Source of the DNA: CAVYWD01 sp963772225
GTDB taxonomy: Bacteria; Myxococcota; Myxococcia; Myxococcales; UBA5297
Length of the DNA: 64,000 nucleotides
NCBI GenBank assembly: GCA_963772225.1
Contig: CAVYWD010000001.1
Location: 1,364,001 to 1,428,000, forward strand
Direction: 5' to 3'
The position numbers and the translations under genes are program-made. This document shows positions 10,244 through 19,052 of this stretch, one piece after another (position 1 is the stretch's first letter; each line of letters begins with the position of its first letter). The notes below the pieces were generated by a model. That model did no database searches. It was not told the DNA's origin and worked only from the letters and a program-made list of their open reading frames with translations.

Positions 10244-13166
10244 ATGAGGCGCTTCGCCCTCGCCGCCGCCCTCCTCGCCGCAGCAGCGGGGTGCTCGAGC
10301 AAGCCTTCGACCCAGCGCATCGTCGGCCTGACCAGCTTCCTCTCGGCCCCGCCCGCCGGCGTGAGCGCCGCGCGGGACGCTGCGTCTGCCAACGCGGGCG
10401 GCGCCTCCGCCGCCCCGACCGCGAACAGCGGGGCCTCGGCCTCGGCGTCGACGACCCCTCGAACCGTGGAGGAGACCGACCTCTACCGCCTCGAGGGCGA
10501 CCGCCTCTATTACCTGAACGGTTACCGCGGGCTCATGGTGTTCGACCTCTCTCAGGTCGACCAGCCCAGGCTCATCGGGCGCTCGCCGATCTACGGCTCG
10601 CCGGTGGACATGATCGTCCGCGACGGCGTGGCCATCGTGGTGGTCGCCGACTGGTATGGACAGCTCGACGACGGCACGCCCTTCCACGGCTCCATCGTGC
10701 GCGGGCTCGACGCCAAAGACCCCTCGAACATCAAGGTGCTCGGCGAGGCCAAGCTGGGCGGCTGGGTGCAGGACGATCGCGTGGTGGGCAACGTGCTTTA
10801 CGCCGTGAGCGAGGACTACGGCTGGGTTTACGGCTGGGACACGGCGACCGGCGTCGCGAGCAGCAACCAGCCGACGGTCATCGTCTCCTCGGTGAGCTTC
10901 AACGACAACGTCATCCAGGCGGTGGGCAACCAGCGGTTCGACGGGTACGGCGGCGTCTTCAACGTGACGCCGAATTCCATCCTGCTCGCCCACGACGCCG
11001 GGACGTCCTCGGCGCAGACCGAGCTCTTCTACCTGGACATCAGCGACCCCAACGGCGCCATCGCCCCGCGCGGGCGCATCGTCGTCGACGGCCGGGTCCA
11101 GGGCTGGGGCGCCGACAACGGCCGCTGGAACCTCGACTTCGCGGACGGCAAGACCGCGCACGTGGTCGGCTGCGCCGGCAGCGCGTACTGCGACGGCACC
11201 TCCGGCTTCATGCTCGACACGGTGGACTTCTCCGACCCAGATGCGCCGGCGCTCAAGTCCGCGCTCGCCATCCCGGCCGCCGGGTGGGCGGTCTCCGCCC
11301 GCTTCGACGCGAACCGCCTCTATCTCTCGCCCTCCAGCTGGTCGGGCTCCACCACGCCCTTCGCCGTCTACGACCTGAGCGATCCCGCGCACCCGGCGCT
11401 CGCCGGCTCTGCCACCATCCCGGGCTCGGTGTGGATCATCGATCCCCGCGCCCCAGGAGCGGCTCTTCGCGCTCGGCAGCGACTCGACCCAGGGCTCCTA
11501 TGGCGAGCAGGTCTCCCTCAAGTACCTGGACGTCTCGAGCGCCTCCTCGCCCGCGCTCTTGGGCACGTCGACCTTCGGCCAGGGCTGGGCGTGGACGCCG
11601 GCGGCCGGGACCTTCAAGGCCTTCACCATGGACGCGACGCAGGGCCTGGTGGTCCTGCCCTTCAGCGGCTGGAGCGCGCAGAGCCAGTCGTACCTGAACG
11701 GCCTGCAGCTCATCGAGTTCAACGCCACCTCCGAGCGCACCGCGGGCACCGCGTACACCAAAGGCTGGGTCGAGCGCGGCATCTTCGCGAAGGGGCGCCT
11801 GGTCTCGCTCAGCGACACCGCGCTGTCGGTCATCGACTACGCGAACCACGATGCTCCGAACGTGACGGCGGCGCTGACGCTCGCCCGTAACGTCATCGCC
11901 GCGCAGCCTTCCGGGGCGACCATCGCCGAGGTCTCGAGCGACTGGTGGGACAACGACGTCTCCACCTCCGAGGTCCGCGTGCTCCCGCTCGCCGACGCGG
12001 AAGAGTCGACCGACGCCGGGGACGTCCCGTCGGCACTGGTGGAGGGCGTCAACGCGCAGGTCTTCCGCAACGGGGACTTCGCCTATCTGGTGACCAACGT
12101 GCGCGAGCCTTCGGCCTGCCCGGTCGCCTCGGACGGAAAGTCTGCGCAGGGGACCTGCTGGGCCCGGGCGCAGCAGGTCCAGGTGGTCGACGTGTCCAAC
12201 GGCGGCGCCAAGCTGCGCGGAAAGGTGCGCCTGCCCGCCGATCCCTGGGGCTATTACGGCTGGGGCTGGTTTGGCTGCTTCTGGTACGACTGGTTCGACG
12301 GCGCCGACGTCGTGCAGGTGGGAAAGGACGCGCTGGCGCTGCGGCGCTGGGAGCCGCTCTACGGCCCCAACGGCCTCTACCTCGACAGCACCAGCGCCCT
12401 CTACCTCGTCGATCTCTCGAACCCCGACGCGCCGTCGCTCGCCTCCACCACCATCACCAGCGACCCCGAGGGCTGGTGGGGCAACATGCAGGTCGTGGGC
12501 TCGACGCTCTACACCACCCACTACGAGTGGTACGACCGGAGCGGGGCGCAGGACGGGTGGACGGTGCGCTACTACGCCGACCGCATCGACCTGTCCGATC
12601 GCCACCACCCGCGCGTGGAGGCGAAGATCAGCGTCCCCGGGCTCATCGTCGGCGGCGCCGAAGCAGATCCGTCGCTGCTCTACACCATCGACTACCGCTG
12701 GTCGAACGGAGAGGCCCACAACGACTTCGACGTGGTGCGCGTCAGCGGCGACCAGGCCGAGCTGCTCTCCACGACGGCCATCGACGGCTGGGTCGGCAGC
12801 ACGTTCGTGCGCGGCAGCAAGGCATACTTCTCGGCACAGCAGTACTACTCCACCGCGGGCTCCTACAGCTCCCAGGTGAGCCTGCACGCGCTCGACCTGG
12901 CCGATCCATCGGCGCCGGTGGACCGGGTCAGCACCGGCCAGAAGGGCTGGGGCTGGCTGCTCGCGGTCGAGGGCGACCGCGCGGTGATCAGCTCAGGCTG
13001 GGGCTACAACGGCGTCGACCTCTACACGCTCGCCGACGGCCAGGCGCCCAAGTACACCCAGTTCGCGCGCACGCGGGGCTTTTGGACCAACGCCGTCTCG
13101 CGACAGGACAGCGCGCTCTTCCTCTCCAGCGGCTACTGGGGCGTGCAGCGCATCGACCTAAAATAG
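10244..13166 (+). CDS. Beta-propeller lipoprotein, frame interrupted
   Basis: Exported lipoprotein (MRRFALAAALLAAAAGC) with an Ala/Ser-rich linker, then a long beta-propeller made of repeated segments such as GLMVFDLSQVDQPRLIG, ALYLVDLSNPDAPSLAS and LHALDLADPSAPVDRVS. It belongs to the secreted beta-propeller (LVIVD-type repeat) group found in myxobacteria. AGGAGA lies 6 bases before the ATG. The frame breaks near 11451-11454 in a CCCC run: removing one C joins GSVWIIDPRA to QERLFALGSDSTQG and gives 973 residues. No catalytic motif was recognised; a binding or structural role at the membrane is likely. The next gene starts 31 bases downstream and may be co-transcribed. Confidence 0.8.
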
Positions 13167-13197
13167 TGTGGCGCGGTTTCGGGTAAGCTCGGCCGCC

Positions 13198-14454
13198 ATG
13201 CGACGGCCAGCGCGGTGGATGTTCTTACTCTCTTGGCTCGCGACGGCGGCGTCGGCCGAGCCCCGAAGCCAACTCGACCAGGTCATGGCCCGCGGGGTTC
13301 TGCGGGTGGGCACCCCAGGAGACTACCGGCCGTTCAGCCTGCGGCTCGGCGCCGCGGGGCCGACGCTCGGGCTCGACGTGGAGCTCGCCGGCGAGCTGGC
13401 CAAGGCGATGGGCGTGCGGCTCGAGCTGGTGCCCACCCCCTGGTCTCGGCTCGTGGACGACCTCGACGCCGGGGCGTTCGACGTGGCCATGGGCGGCGTC
13501 AGCGTCACGCTCGAGAGGCAGCGGCGCGCGGTCTTCTCCATCCCGTATTTGGAAGACGGGAAGACCGCCCTCGCGCGCTGCGAGAAGGCGGCGTCGTTCC
13601 AGACGCTCGAGGACATCGACCGCCCGGGCGTCACCGTCCTGGTCAACCCCGGCGGCACCAACGAGCGCTTCGCCAGGGAGCGGGTGCCACGCGCGCGGCT
13701 CGTGGTGAATGCCGACAACCTCACCGTCTTCGAGCGGCTGGCACGCGGCGAAGCCGACGTGATGCTGACCGACGCCGTCGAGGCGAAGATCGAGTCGGGC
13801 CTGCATCGCGAGCTGTGCGCGGTTCACCCCGAAGCGCCTTTCATCCGCCTCGAGAAGGCAGTCTTATTGCCGCGAGATTGGGTGTTGAAGGCCTTCGTTG
13901 ATCAATGGCTGCACCAGATGATGCTGAGCGGTGCGCTCGATCGCGCGAAGGCCCGGTGGCTCGCGTTTCCCTGGGGTCTTGAGCGAGTGCGACGCCTGGT
14001 CGACGAGCGGCTCGCTTTGGCGGTCGACGTCGCGAAGGCGAAGTGGAACCGCCACGCGGCCATCGAGGACGTCGCCCGCGAGCGGCAGATCCTCTCCGGG
14101 CTGGTCCGGGAGGCGGAGGCAGTGGGCCTGCCGGCGGCGTGGGCGGAGCGTTTCTTCCGCGCGCAAATCGAGGCTTCGAAGACGGTGCAGCGGGCTCTGT
14201 TCGCCCAGTGGCAGAAGGACAAGGCCGGCCCCTTCGAGAATCCGCCGGACCTCACCCGGGAGCTGAGACCCCGGCTGGACGCGCTCACGCGCGACCTCTT
14301 GCGCGCGCTGGCCGAGACCTACCCGGCGCTGAAGAGCCCCGCCCACCCCGTGGATGTGGCGCTCGCCTTGAGCTCGCTCGACGTCGCCGCGACCAACCCC
14401 GCCGCGGCCGCGCAGGCGCTCGACCCTTTGCTCGCGGCGTCGGCCGAGCCCTGA
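13198..14454 (+). CDS. Periplasmic cyclohexadienyl dehydratase-chorismate mutase fusion (PheC-AroQ gamma)
   Basis: Exported fusion of 418 residues. After a cleavable signal peptide (MRRPARWMFLLSWLATAASA) comes a PheC-type domain of the solute-binding fold, ~25-255: GVLRVGTPGDYRPF, FDVAMGGVSVTLERQRRA, FSIPYLEDGKTAL, VNPGGTNERFAR, LTDAVEAKIE. PheC converts prephenate to phenylpyruvate and arogenate to phenylalanine. A gamma-class AroQ chorismate mutase domain follows, ~270-350: RLALAVDVAKAKWNRHAAIEDVARERQIL and FFRAQIEASKTVQRALFAQWQ. Together the two would turn chorismate into phenylpyruvate outside the cytoplasm. The in-frame GTG at 13168 is rejected because it precedes the signal peptide. The last ~70 residues match nothing I recognise. 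Confidence 0.88.
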   Translation: MRRPARWMFLLSWLATAASAEPRSQLDQVMARGVLRVGTPGDYRPFSLRLGAAGPTLGLDVELAGELAKAMGVRLELVPTPWSRLVDDLDAGAFDVAMGGVSVTLERQRRAVFSIPYLEDGKTALARCEKAASFQTLEDIDRPGVTVLVNPGGTNERFARERVPRARLVVNADNLTVFERLARGEADVMLTDAVEAKIESGLHRELCAVHPEAPFIRLEKAVLLPRDWVLKAFVDQWLHQMMLSGALDRAKARWLAFPWGLERVRRLVDERLALAVDVAKAKWNRHAAIEDVARERQILSGLVREAEAVGLPAAWAERFFRAQIEASKTVQRALFAQWQKDKAGPFENPPDLTRELRPRLDALTRDLLRALAETYPALKSPAHPVDVALALSSLDVAATNPAAAAQALDPLLAASAEP

Positions 14455-14659
14455 TTTGGCGCTGGGCACAGGTCTTCGCGTACTCCAGCCGAGTCATCAC
14501 GGCCCCTCTCATTCCGGTGCCGAACCGGCGGCGCAGCAGTCCTGATTTCTGAGGTTGGCCTGTTTTCCAGCCCCGGCGCGGCGACGGCTTTCGCCTTGCA
14601 ATGTCGACCCGGCAGACTTCTCCGGGCGCCTCGAACGCGCCGCGACGGAGGGAGAGCCA

Positions 14660-15787
14660 ATGCGCACGAACGCGTGGACTTCGATGCTGAGCGCAGCGGC
14701 AACCATCGCCCTCGGCACGGCGGGGTGCAAAGGTGGAGACGGCCCGACGATCGCCTTCACCAAGGCCGCGATGGGCGCGCTGCCCTCGGTGAATGCGTCG
14801 GCCGCGGCAAGCCTCACGGCGAACCGTGCGCGTGCGACGGTCGCCAGCGGATCCGTGGCCGACTACCCGTCGCTGGTGAACCTTTTTCGGCTGGAATGCC
14901 AGCACGTGCCGGACGACAACGACTGCCCCGCGAACGTCCATCCGACCTCGGACCTCATGGACCCGACGCGATTCGAGATGGGCTCGCTCATTGGCATGAT
15001 CTACCACGCGCAGCTGTACACCGGCACCCTGGTCACCGACTGCAGCCAAAGCGGCTACTCGCCGATGGCGGTCAGCGCGAGCTCCTACTCGGCGCACTCC
15101 AGCGACCCCGCCGCCGACCCCACGAAGTTCGTCATCGACGATGATGCGCTGCTCACCTGCCGGTCGAGCCACGTCGACAATCCGCAGGCCGAGACGCGGG
15201 TGGTCTCCGCCGCCGCCGACGGGTCCTACCAGGCGGCGCTGCACACCCGGTACAACTACGTGGCCGGCGGCCAGACCCAGACCGACCTATTCCAGGTCTA
15301 CGTCTCCTTGAGCAGCGGCGCGCCCGCATTCCTCGCTTTCAACTTCGCGGCGGCGACGCCCCATGCGTCGCGAATCGTCCTGCTCGCGAATCTGTCGAGC
15401 CACCGGTTTGCGCTGAAGTATTACGTGCCCAGCCAGTCCGGCGCTGGCTCGTTCTTCGCGGTGGCGACCGGGGTCGGCGGTTACGACCTCGCCACAGGCG
15501 CCGCCAATCCCGGCCATTACTTCGTGAGCTTCTCCGACGGTGGCGGCACGTCTTTGTGCGTGAACAACGAAGGCGGCGTCATCGAGAGCGCCGACGCGTG
15601 CGCCGAGGTGCCGTCCTCGTGGTCGAGCGCCGACGTCGTGGCCGCCTACCTGGGCGCCTCGGCCGCGGACGCCGCTCGCGCGGCGCACTTCCTCGACTAC
15701 TTCGCCCTACCCGACTCGCTGGGGCCGAATGACGCCTGGCGAAGCGCCGGGGACGAGGACCTCTATTGGCCCGCGACGCTGCACTGA
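14660..15787 (+). CDS. Hypothetical lipoprotein
   Basis: 375 residues. The start at 14660 is preceded by GGAGGGAGAG and gives a lipoprotein signal ending LGTAGC. The mature part has no family I recognise. It is rich in Ser, Ala and aromatic residues, has several scattered cysteines (ECQH, NDCP, TDCS, LTCRSS, SLCV, ADACAE) that could form disulfides, and reads like a secreted beta-rich domain. It sits 83 bases before the serine hydrolase gene in the same direction. It shares the MLSAAATIALGTAGC style of leader with the other lipoproteins but has no Asp-Ala-Gly linker. Confidence 0.65.
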   Translation: MRTNAWTSMLSAAATIALGTAGCKGGDGPTIAFTKAAMGALPSVNASAAASLTANRARATVASGSVADYPSLVNLFRLECQHVPDDNDCPANVHPTSDLMDPTRFEMGSLIGMIYHAQLYTGTLVTDCSQSGYSPMAVSASSYSAHSSDPAADPTKFVIDDDALLTCRSSHVDNPQAETRVVSAAADGSYQAALHTRYNYVAGGQTQTDLFQVYVSLSSGAPAFLAFNFAAATPHASRIVLLANLSSHRFALKYYVPSQSGAGSFFAVATGVGGYDLATGAANPGHYFVSFSDGGGTSLCVNNEGGVIESADACAEVPSSWSSADVVAAYLGASAADAARAAHFLDYFALPDSLGPNDAWRSAGDEDLYWPATLH

Positions 15788-15870
15788 GTGGACCCACTAT
15801 TCTGCACAATTTGGCGCAAGATTCGCTGCGCCCTGCAGGCTATTCTGACCGGCGCCTTTCAGAGGTGCTC

Positions 15871-16869
15871 ATGAACCGGTCGCACACCGTTGTGATTTGC
15901 GGGCTCTTCTCGATGCTCGGCTGCGAGAAGCCGCCGTTCGACGCCGCCTTCGCGGCCGCTGCGCGGATCGACAACGTCAAAAGCCTTGCCATTGCCCGCG
16001 ACGGGGCGCTGGTCCGGGAGCAATACTTCGGCGGGGCGGGGCCGGACACGCCCAATGACGTGCGTTCGGTGACCAAGAGCGCCGTCGCGCTCGCGGTCGG
16101 AGCAGCGCTCGACGAGGGTTGCCTGCGCTCCCTGGATCAGACGCTCGGCGAGGTCCTGGGCCCGCTGGCCCCGGCGGACCCGGCGAAGGCGGCCATCCGC
16201 GTGCGCGACCTGTTGACCATGAGCAGCGGACTGGCTTGGGACGAGGTCGGGGGCGCCGGATACGATCAATGGGCGTCGGCGCCAGATCAGGTAGCCTACG
16301 TCTTGTCGAGAGATCTCGTGGCGAGCCCCGGCTCCACCTTCAACTACGATTCGGGGGCGTTCCACCTGCTCTCGGTCGCGCTCTCCCTGCAGTGCGCGCC
16401 GACCGCGGCCTTCGTCCGAGACCACCTGCTGCAGCCGCTCGGGATCCAGAGCCGCGACTGGGAGAATGACAACCAGGGCTACACCAACGGCGCCGCGGGG
16501 CTGCAGCTCACCACCCGGGAAATGCTCGCGCTGGGCGGCTTGATTCTCGATGCCGGCCGCGCCGGCAGTGGACCGGCGGTGCCCGCGGCCTACGTCGAGG
16601 CAGCGACGCAAGTGCAGATGGCCACCGGTTCCGACCCGGCGGCCGTCGCGTCGGGGTATGGCTACGGCTGGTGGATCGGGACGACCTCGACGGGCGCCTC
16701 GTTCGCCATGGCGGAAGGATACGGCGGGCAGTTCATCGTGGTAATCCCGAGCTCGAGCGCGGTGGTCGCGGCCACTGCCCGCTGGCAGGGACTGGGGGCC
16801 GATGCCGCCGCCGCGCAGTTCTGGCAAGTGCTCGACGTCCTCGACCGGTTGGTGTTGCCGTCTCTCTAG
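15871..16869 (+). CDS. Serine hydrolase lipoprotein, beta-lactamase class C / DD-peptidase-like fold
   Basis: 332 residues, exported, with lipobox SMLGC directly after a short signal peptide and no linker. The serine beta-lactamase-related fold is indicated by SVTKS (nucleophile Ser plus Lys three residues on), FNYDSGAFHLLS (the Y-x-x element), LLTMSSGLAWDE and the C-terminal GYGGQFIVV in place of the usual HTG/KTG. Such proteins are mostly esterases or peptidases and not true beta-lactamases; substrate unknown. The ATG at 15871 is preceded by AGAGG. Downstream lies a palindromic repeat. Confidence 0.8.
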   Translation: MNRSHTVVICGLFSMLGCEKPPFDAAFAAAARIDNVKSLAIARDGALVREQYFGGAGPDTPNDVRSVTKSAVALAVGAALDEGCLRSLDQTLGEVLGPLAPADPAKAAIRVRDLLTMSSGLAWDEVGGAGYDQWASAPDQVAYVLSRDLVASPGSTFNYDSGAFHLLSVALSLQCAPTAAFVRDHLLQPLGIQSRDWENDNQGYTNGAAGLQLTTREMLALGGLILDAGRAGSGPAVPAAYVEAATQVQMATGSDPAAVASGYGYGWWIGTTSTGASFAMAEGYGGQFIVVIPSSSAVVAATARWQGLGADAAAAQFWQVLDVLDRLVLPSL

Positions 16870-16891
16870 GCCCCCGGCTCGATGGACGCGA

Positions 16892-17006
16892 TAGTCCCTT
16901 CACGAGCTCTTGTGCATGCGGGCAAAGACTCCTGGAGCCTGGAGCCTGGGGTCTGGAGCCTGGAGCCTAGGGCAACCCTCTTTGGTTCCGGCTCGGCCGG
17001 GTTAGG
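16892..17006 (+). repeat. 3'-end palindromic repeat, copy 2 (after the serine hydrolase gene)
   Basis: Starts TAGTCCCTTCACGAGC, has a core of GGAGCCTGGAGCCTGGGG-type units, and ends GGCAACCCTCTTTGG...GGCCGGGTTAGG. Same orientation as the gene upstream. Confidence 0.8.
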
Positions 17007-17124
17007 AATCGGCGGATCGGGTCGGGGCTCCCGGAAGCGTTCGCGGTTGCCGCGCGGCAACCCGGACGCCGTGGGTTCGCTCATCGCCCGGCTGCAGGGC
17101 GCCGCGCGACGGATTGCCGGGCTC

Positions 17125-17601
17125 TCAAAGCCCCAGGTCGCTCAGCGAAGGATGGTCGTCGGGCCGACGGCCCAGCGGCCAATGGTACAGGCGCGCGGAG
17201 TCCTGGATGGGGCGGTCATTGATGGAGGCGTGGCGAACCCGCATCAGCCCATCGCCGTCGAACTCCCAGTTCTCGTTCCCATAGGAGCGGACCCAGTTCC
17301 CGGCGCCATCATGCCACTCGTAGGCGAAGCGCACCGCGATGCGCGTGCCGTCGAACGCCCACAGCTCCTTGATGAGCCGGTAATCGAGCTCTCGCTCCCA
17401 CTTCCGCCGGAGGAAGGCGCGGATCTCCTCGCGCCCGCTGGGGAACTCGGCTCGGTTTCGCCAGCGACTGTCCGGCGTATAGGCCAGGACTACCCGGTCC
17501 GGATCGCGCGTGTTCCATGCGTCCTCGGCGAGGCGCACCTTCTGGACGGCGCTCTCTCGGTTGAACGGCGGGAAGGGGGGACGACTCTGGGGAGCGTTCA
17601 C
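17125..17601 (-). CDS. DUF1348 family protein (NTF2/SnoaL-like fold)
   Basis: 158 residues, typical full length for DUF1348. Characteristic segments: AEDAWNTRDPDRVVLAYTPDS, WRNRAEFPSGREEIRAFLRRKW, LIKELWAFDGTRIAVRFAYEW and the C-terminal RPDDHPSLSDLGL. The start is a GTG at 17599-17601 with GGAGG about 10 bases upstream; no ATG is available. Biochemical role unknown; NTF2-like pockets often bind or isomerise small molecules. It is divergent from a TetR regulator, with a strong inverted repeat between the genes, so it is probably the regulator's target. Confidence 0.88.
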   Translation of the reverse strand: MNAPQSRPPFPPFNRESAVQKVRLAEDAWNTRDPDRVVLAYTPDSRWRNRAEFPSGREEIRAFLRRKWERELDYRLIKELWAFDGTRIAVRFAYEWHDGAGNWVRSYGNENWEFDGDGLMRVRHASINDRPIQDSARLYHWPLGRRPDDHPSLSDLGL

Positions 17602-17633
17602 GGACAACGCGACCTCCGGGCTCGAAAACAGGT

Positions 17634-17674
17634 AGACAGGTCTGTCTCCAGGTTGAGAGGAGACCGACCTGTCT
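17634..17674. promoter_or_regulatory. Inverted-repeat operator between DUF1348 and tetR genes
   Basis: AGACAGGTCTGTCTCC (17634-17649) and GGAGACCGACCTGTCT (17659-17674) are inverted copies with one mismatch, 9 bases apart. Each arm contains the smaller dyad GACAG/CTGTC. The position between divergent genes fits an operator for the adjacent TetR protein. Confidence 0.7.
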
Positions 17675-17697
17675 GTCAAGCTCAGGGAGTGGACCCC

Positions 17698-18324
17698 ATG
17701 AACGACTCCGCTCCGTCCGGCGTCCGCGACCGCATCCTGCGCACCGCAGGGAGGCTGTTCTATGCGGACGGCGTGCGCGCGGTCGGCGTCGACCGGCTGA
17801 TCGCCGAGTCGGGCGTGGCCAAGCGCACTTTCTATCGCCACTTCCCGTCGAAGACGTCGCTGGTGGTCGCCTGGCTTTGCGAACGCCACGGCGAGTGGAT
17901 GACGCGATTCATCTCCGACTGTGAGGAGCAGCTCGAGGGCGCGAGGCGCGGGGCGGGGCTCGGCATCCTCGCCGACGGGCTGGCCGCGTGGTTTCGGCGG
18001 CCGGGCTATCGAGGGTGTGCCTTCATCAACGTCGTCGCCGAGAGCGGCACAGCGCCCGACCCTGACGTGCGCGAGGTGGCCATTCGACACAAGGAGGAGC
18101 TCCAGCGCTGGGTGGTCGGCCTCGCCACGCGATTGGGAATCGCCCGCCCCGCGACCGCTGCCCGTCGCGCCATGATCCTCGTGGAGGGCATGATCGTCCG
18201 CTATCAGATGACCGGCGACCCCGCGGTCGCCGCCGACGGCCGCCGCATGCTCACCGCGCTCTCCGAATCTGGCCGCCGCCGCGGCGTGCGCCGGCGCGCC
18301 CCAACAAGCCCCGGCGGCCCCTGA
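17698..18324 (+). CDS. TetR/AcrR family transcriptional regulator
   Basis: 208 residues. The N-terminal helix-turn-helix spans about 10-56: RDRILRTAGRLFYADGVRAVGVDRLIAESGVAKRTFYRHFPSKTSLV. The all-helical ligand-binding domain follows, with PGYRGCAFINVVAESG typical of the TetR_C subgroup that regulates small-molecule stress genes. The ATG at 17698 is preceded by AGGGAG. It is divergent from the DUF1348 gene, with an inverted repeat about 25 bases upstream, so autoregulation plus control of the DUF1348 gene is likely. The Arg/Pro-rich tail may be disordered. Confidence 0.9.
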   Translation: MNDSAPSGVRDRILRTAGRLFYADGVRAVGVDRLIAESGVAKRTFYRHFPSKTSLVVAWLCERHGEWMTRFISDCEEQLEGARRGAGLGILADGLAAWFRRPGYRGCAFINVVAESGTAPDPDVREVAIRHKEELQRWVVGLATRLGIARPATAARRAMILVEGMIVRYQMTGDPAVAADGRRMLTALSESGRRRGVRRRAPTSPGGP

Positions 18325-18440
18325 AGCGCGGGCCCTCGCAAACGAAATCGCAGGCTCTACGGCGACGCCCGCGGACATCCCACCTGGCGATCCGTTCAGC
18401 CTCCCAAGGACCCGCGCCGAATCGCCGCCCGTCGGCCGGA

Positions 18441-18470
18441 ATGACCCACTGCTGGCCGCGCCGGCCTCAG
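18441..18470 (+). promoter_or_regulatory. TGACCC-N18-CTC promoter of the ECF sigma gene
   Basis: TGACCC at 18442-18447 and CTCA at 18466-18469, exactly 18 bases apart. The same pair stands before most hydrolase genes of the locus. An ATG inside this element (18441) is therefore unlikely to be the gene start. Confidence 0.7.
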
Positions 18471-18479
18471 TGCCCGTTG

Positions 18480-19043
18480 ATGCAGTCGACCCGCGGGCGA
18501 GCCCGAAAAGCGAGCACGATCGAAGGGGCCCAGCGGGCTGCTGTCGCCTTTGACCGGGAGGCGCTGGAGGCGGTCACGGCGGAGCTGTTTCCGAGGGTCA
18601 GGAACCTCGTTCGGTACCTGGTCCGCGGCGACTCCGAGGTCGACGACATCGCCCAGGAGGCGCTCGTCGCGATCATCGTCGGACTGCCCAGCTACCGAGG
18701 AGATGGCGCGCTGACCGCCTGGGCCGACCGCGTGACGGTGCTGGCCACATTCGGGTACTTGCGGCGGAACACGCGGGCTCGCCGGCAGGTTGAGGTGGAG
18801 GCAGACCTCTCGGCGGTGGCGTCACCCGACAGCCCGCCCGATGAATACGCGGAGCGGCGGCAAATCGTCGCGATGCTCGACGACATCTCGGAGACGCAGC
18901 GGCACGCGATGGTGCTTCACTTCGTGCTGGGGATGAGCGTTCCGGAGATCGCCAGCATGGTCAAAGTGCCGGTCGAAACCGTCCGCAGCCGGCTGCGCGT
19001 CGGAATGGAGAAGTTGAGGGCTCTGTACGGAGACGATCCCTGA
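18480..19043 (+). CDS. ECF-type RNA polymerase sigma factor
   Basis: 187 residues from the ATG at 18480. Sigma region 2: ELFPRVRNLVRYLVRGDSEVDDIAQEALVAIIVGL, followed by PSYRGDGALTAWADRVTVLATFGYLRR. Sigma region 4: ISETQRHAMVLHFVLGMSVPEIASMVKVPVETVRSRLRVGMEKLRAL. No sigma region 3, so the ECF group. The longer frame from 18441 is rejected because its ATG lies inside a promoter-like TGACCC-N18-CTCA element; the ATG chosen is 14 bases from the first base of CTCA, so the transcript would have almost no leader. No anti-sigma gene is adjacent. The 3' end is 9 bases from the convergent FGE-like gene. It is the best candidate to read the shared promoter of the locus, including its own. Confidence 0.85.
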   Translation: MQSTRGRARKASTIEGAQRAAVAFDREALEAVTAELFPRVRNLVRYLVRGDSEVDDIAQEALVAIIVGLPSYRGDGALTAWADRVTVLATFGYLRRNTRARRQVEVEADLSAVASPDSPPDEYAERRQIVAMLDDISETQRHAMVLHFVLGMSVPEIASMVKVPVETVRSRLRVGMEKLRALYGDDP

Positions 19044-19052
19044 GCCGAGGGG

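Noticed and set aside
15766..15870. Longer start for the serine hydrolase
   Set aside because: It overlaps the preceding gene and puts the lipoprotein leader 35 residues inside the protein.
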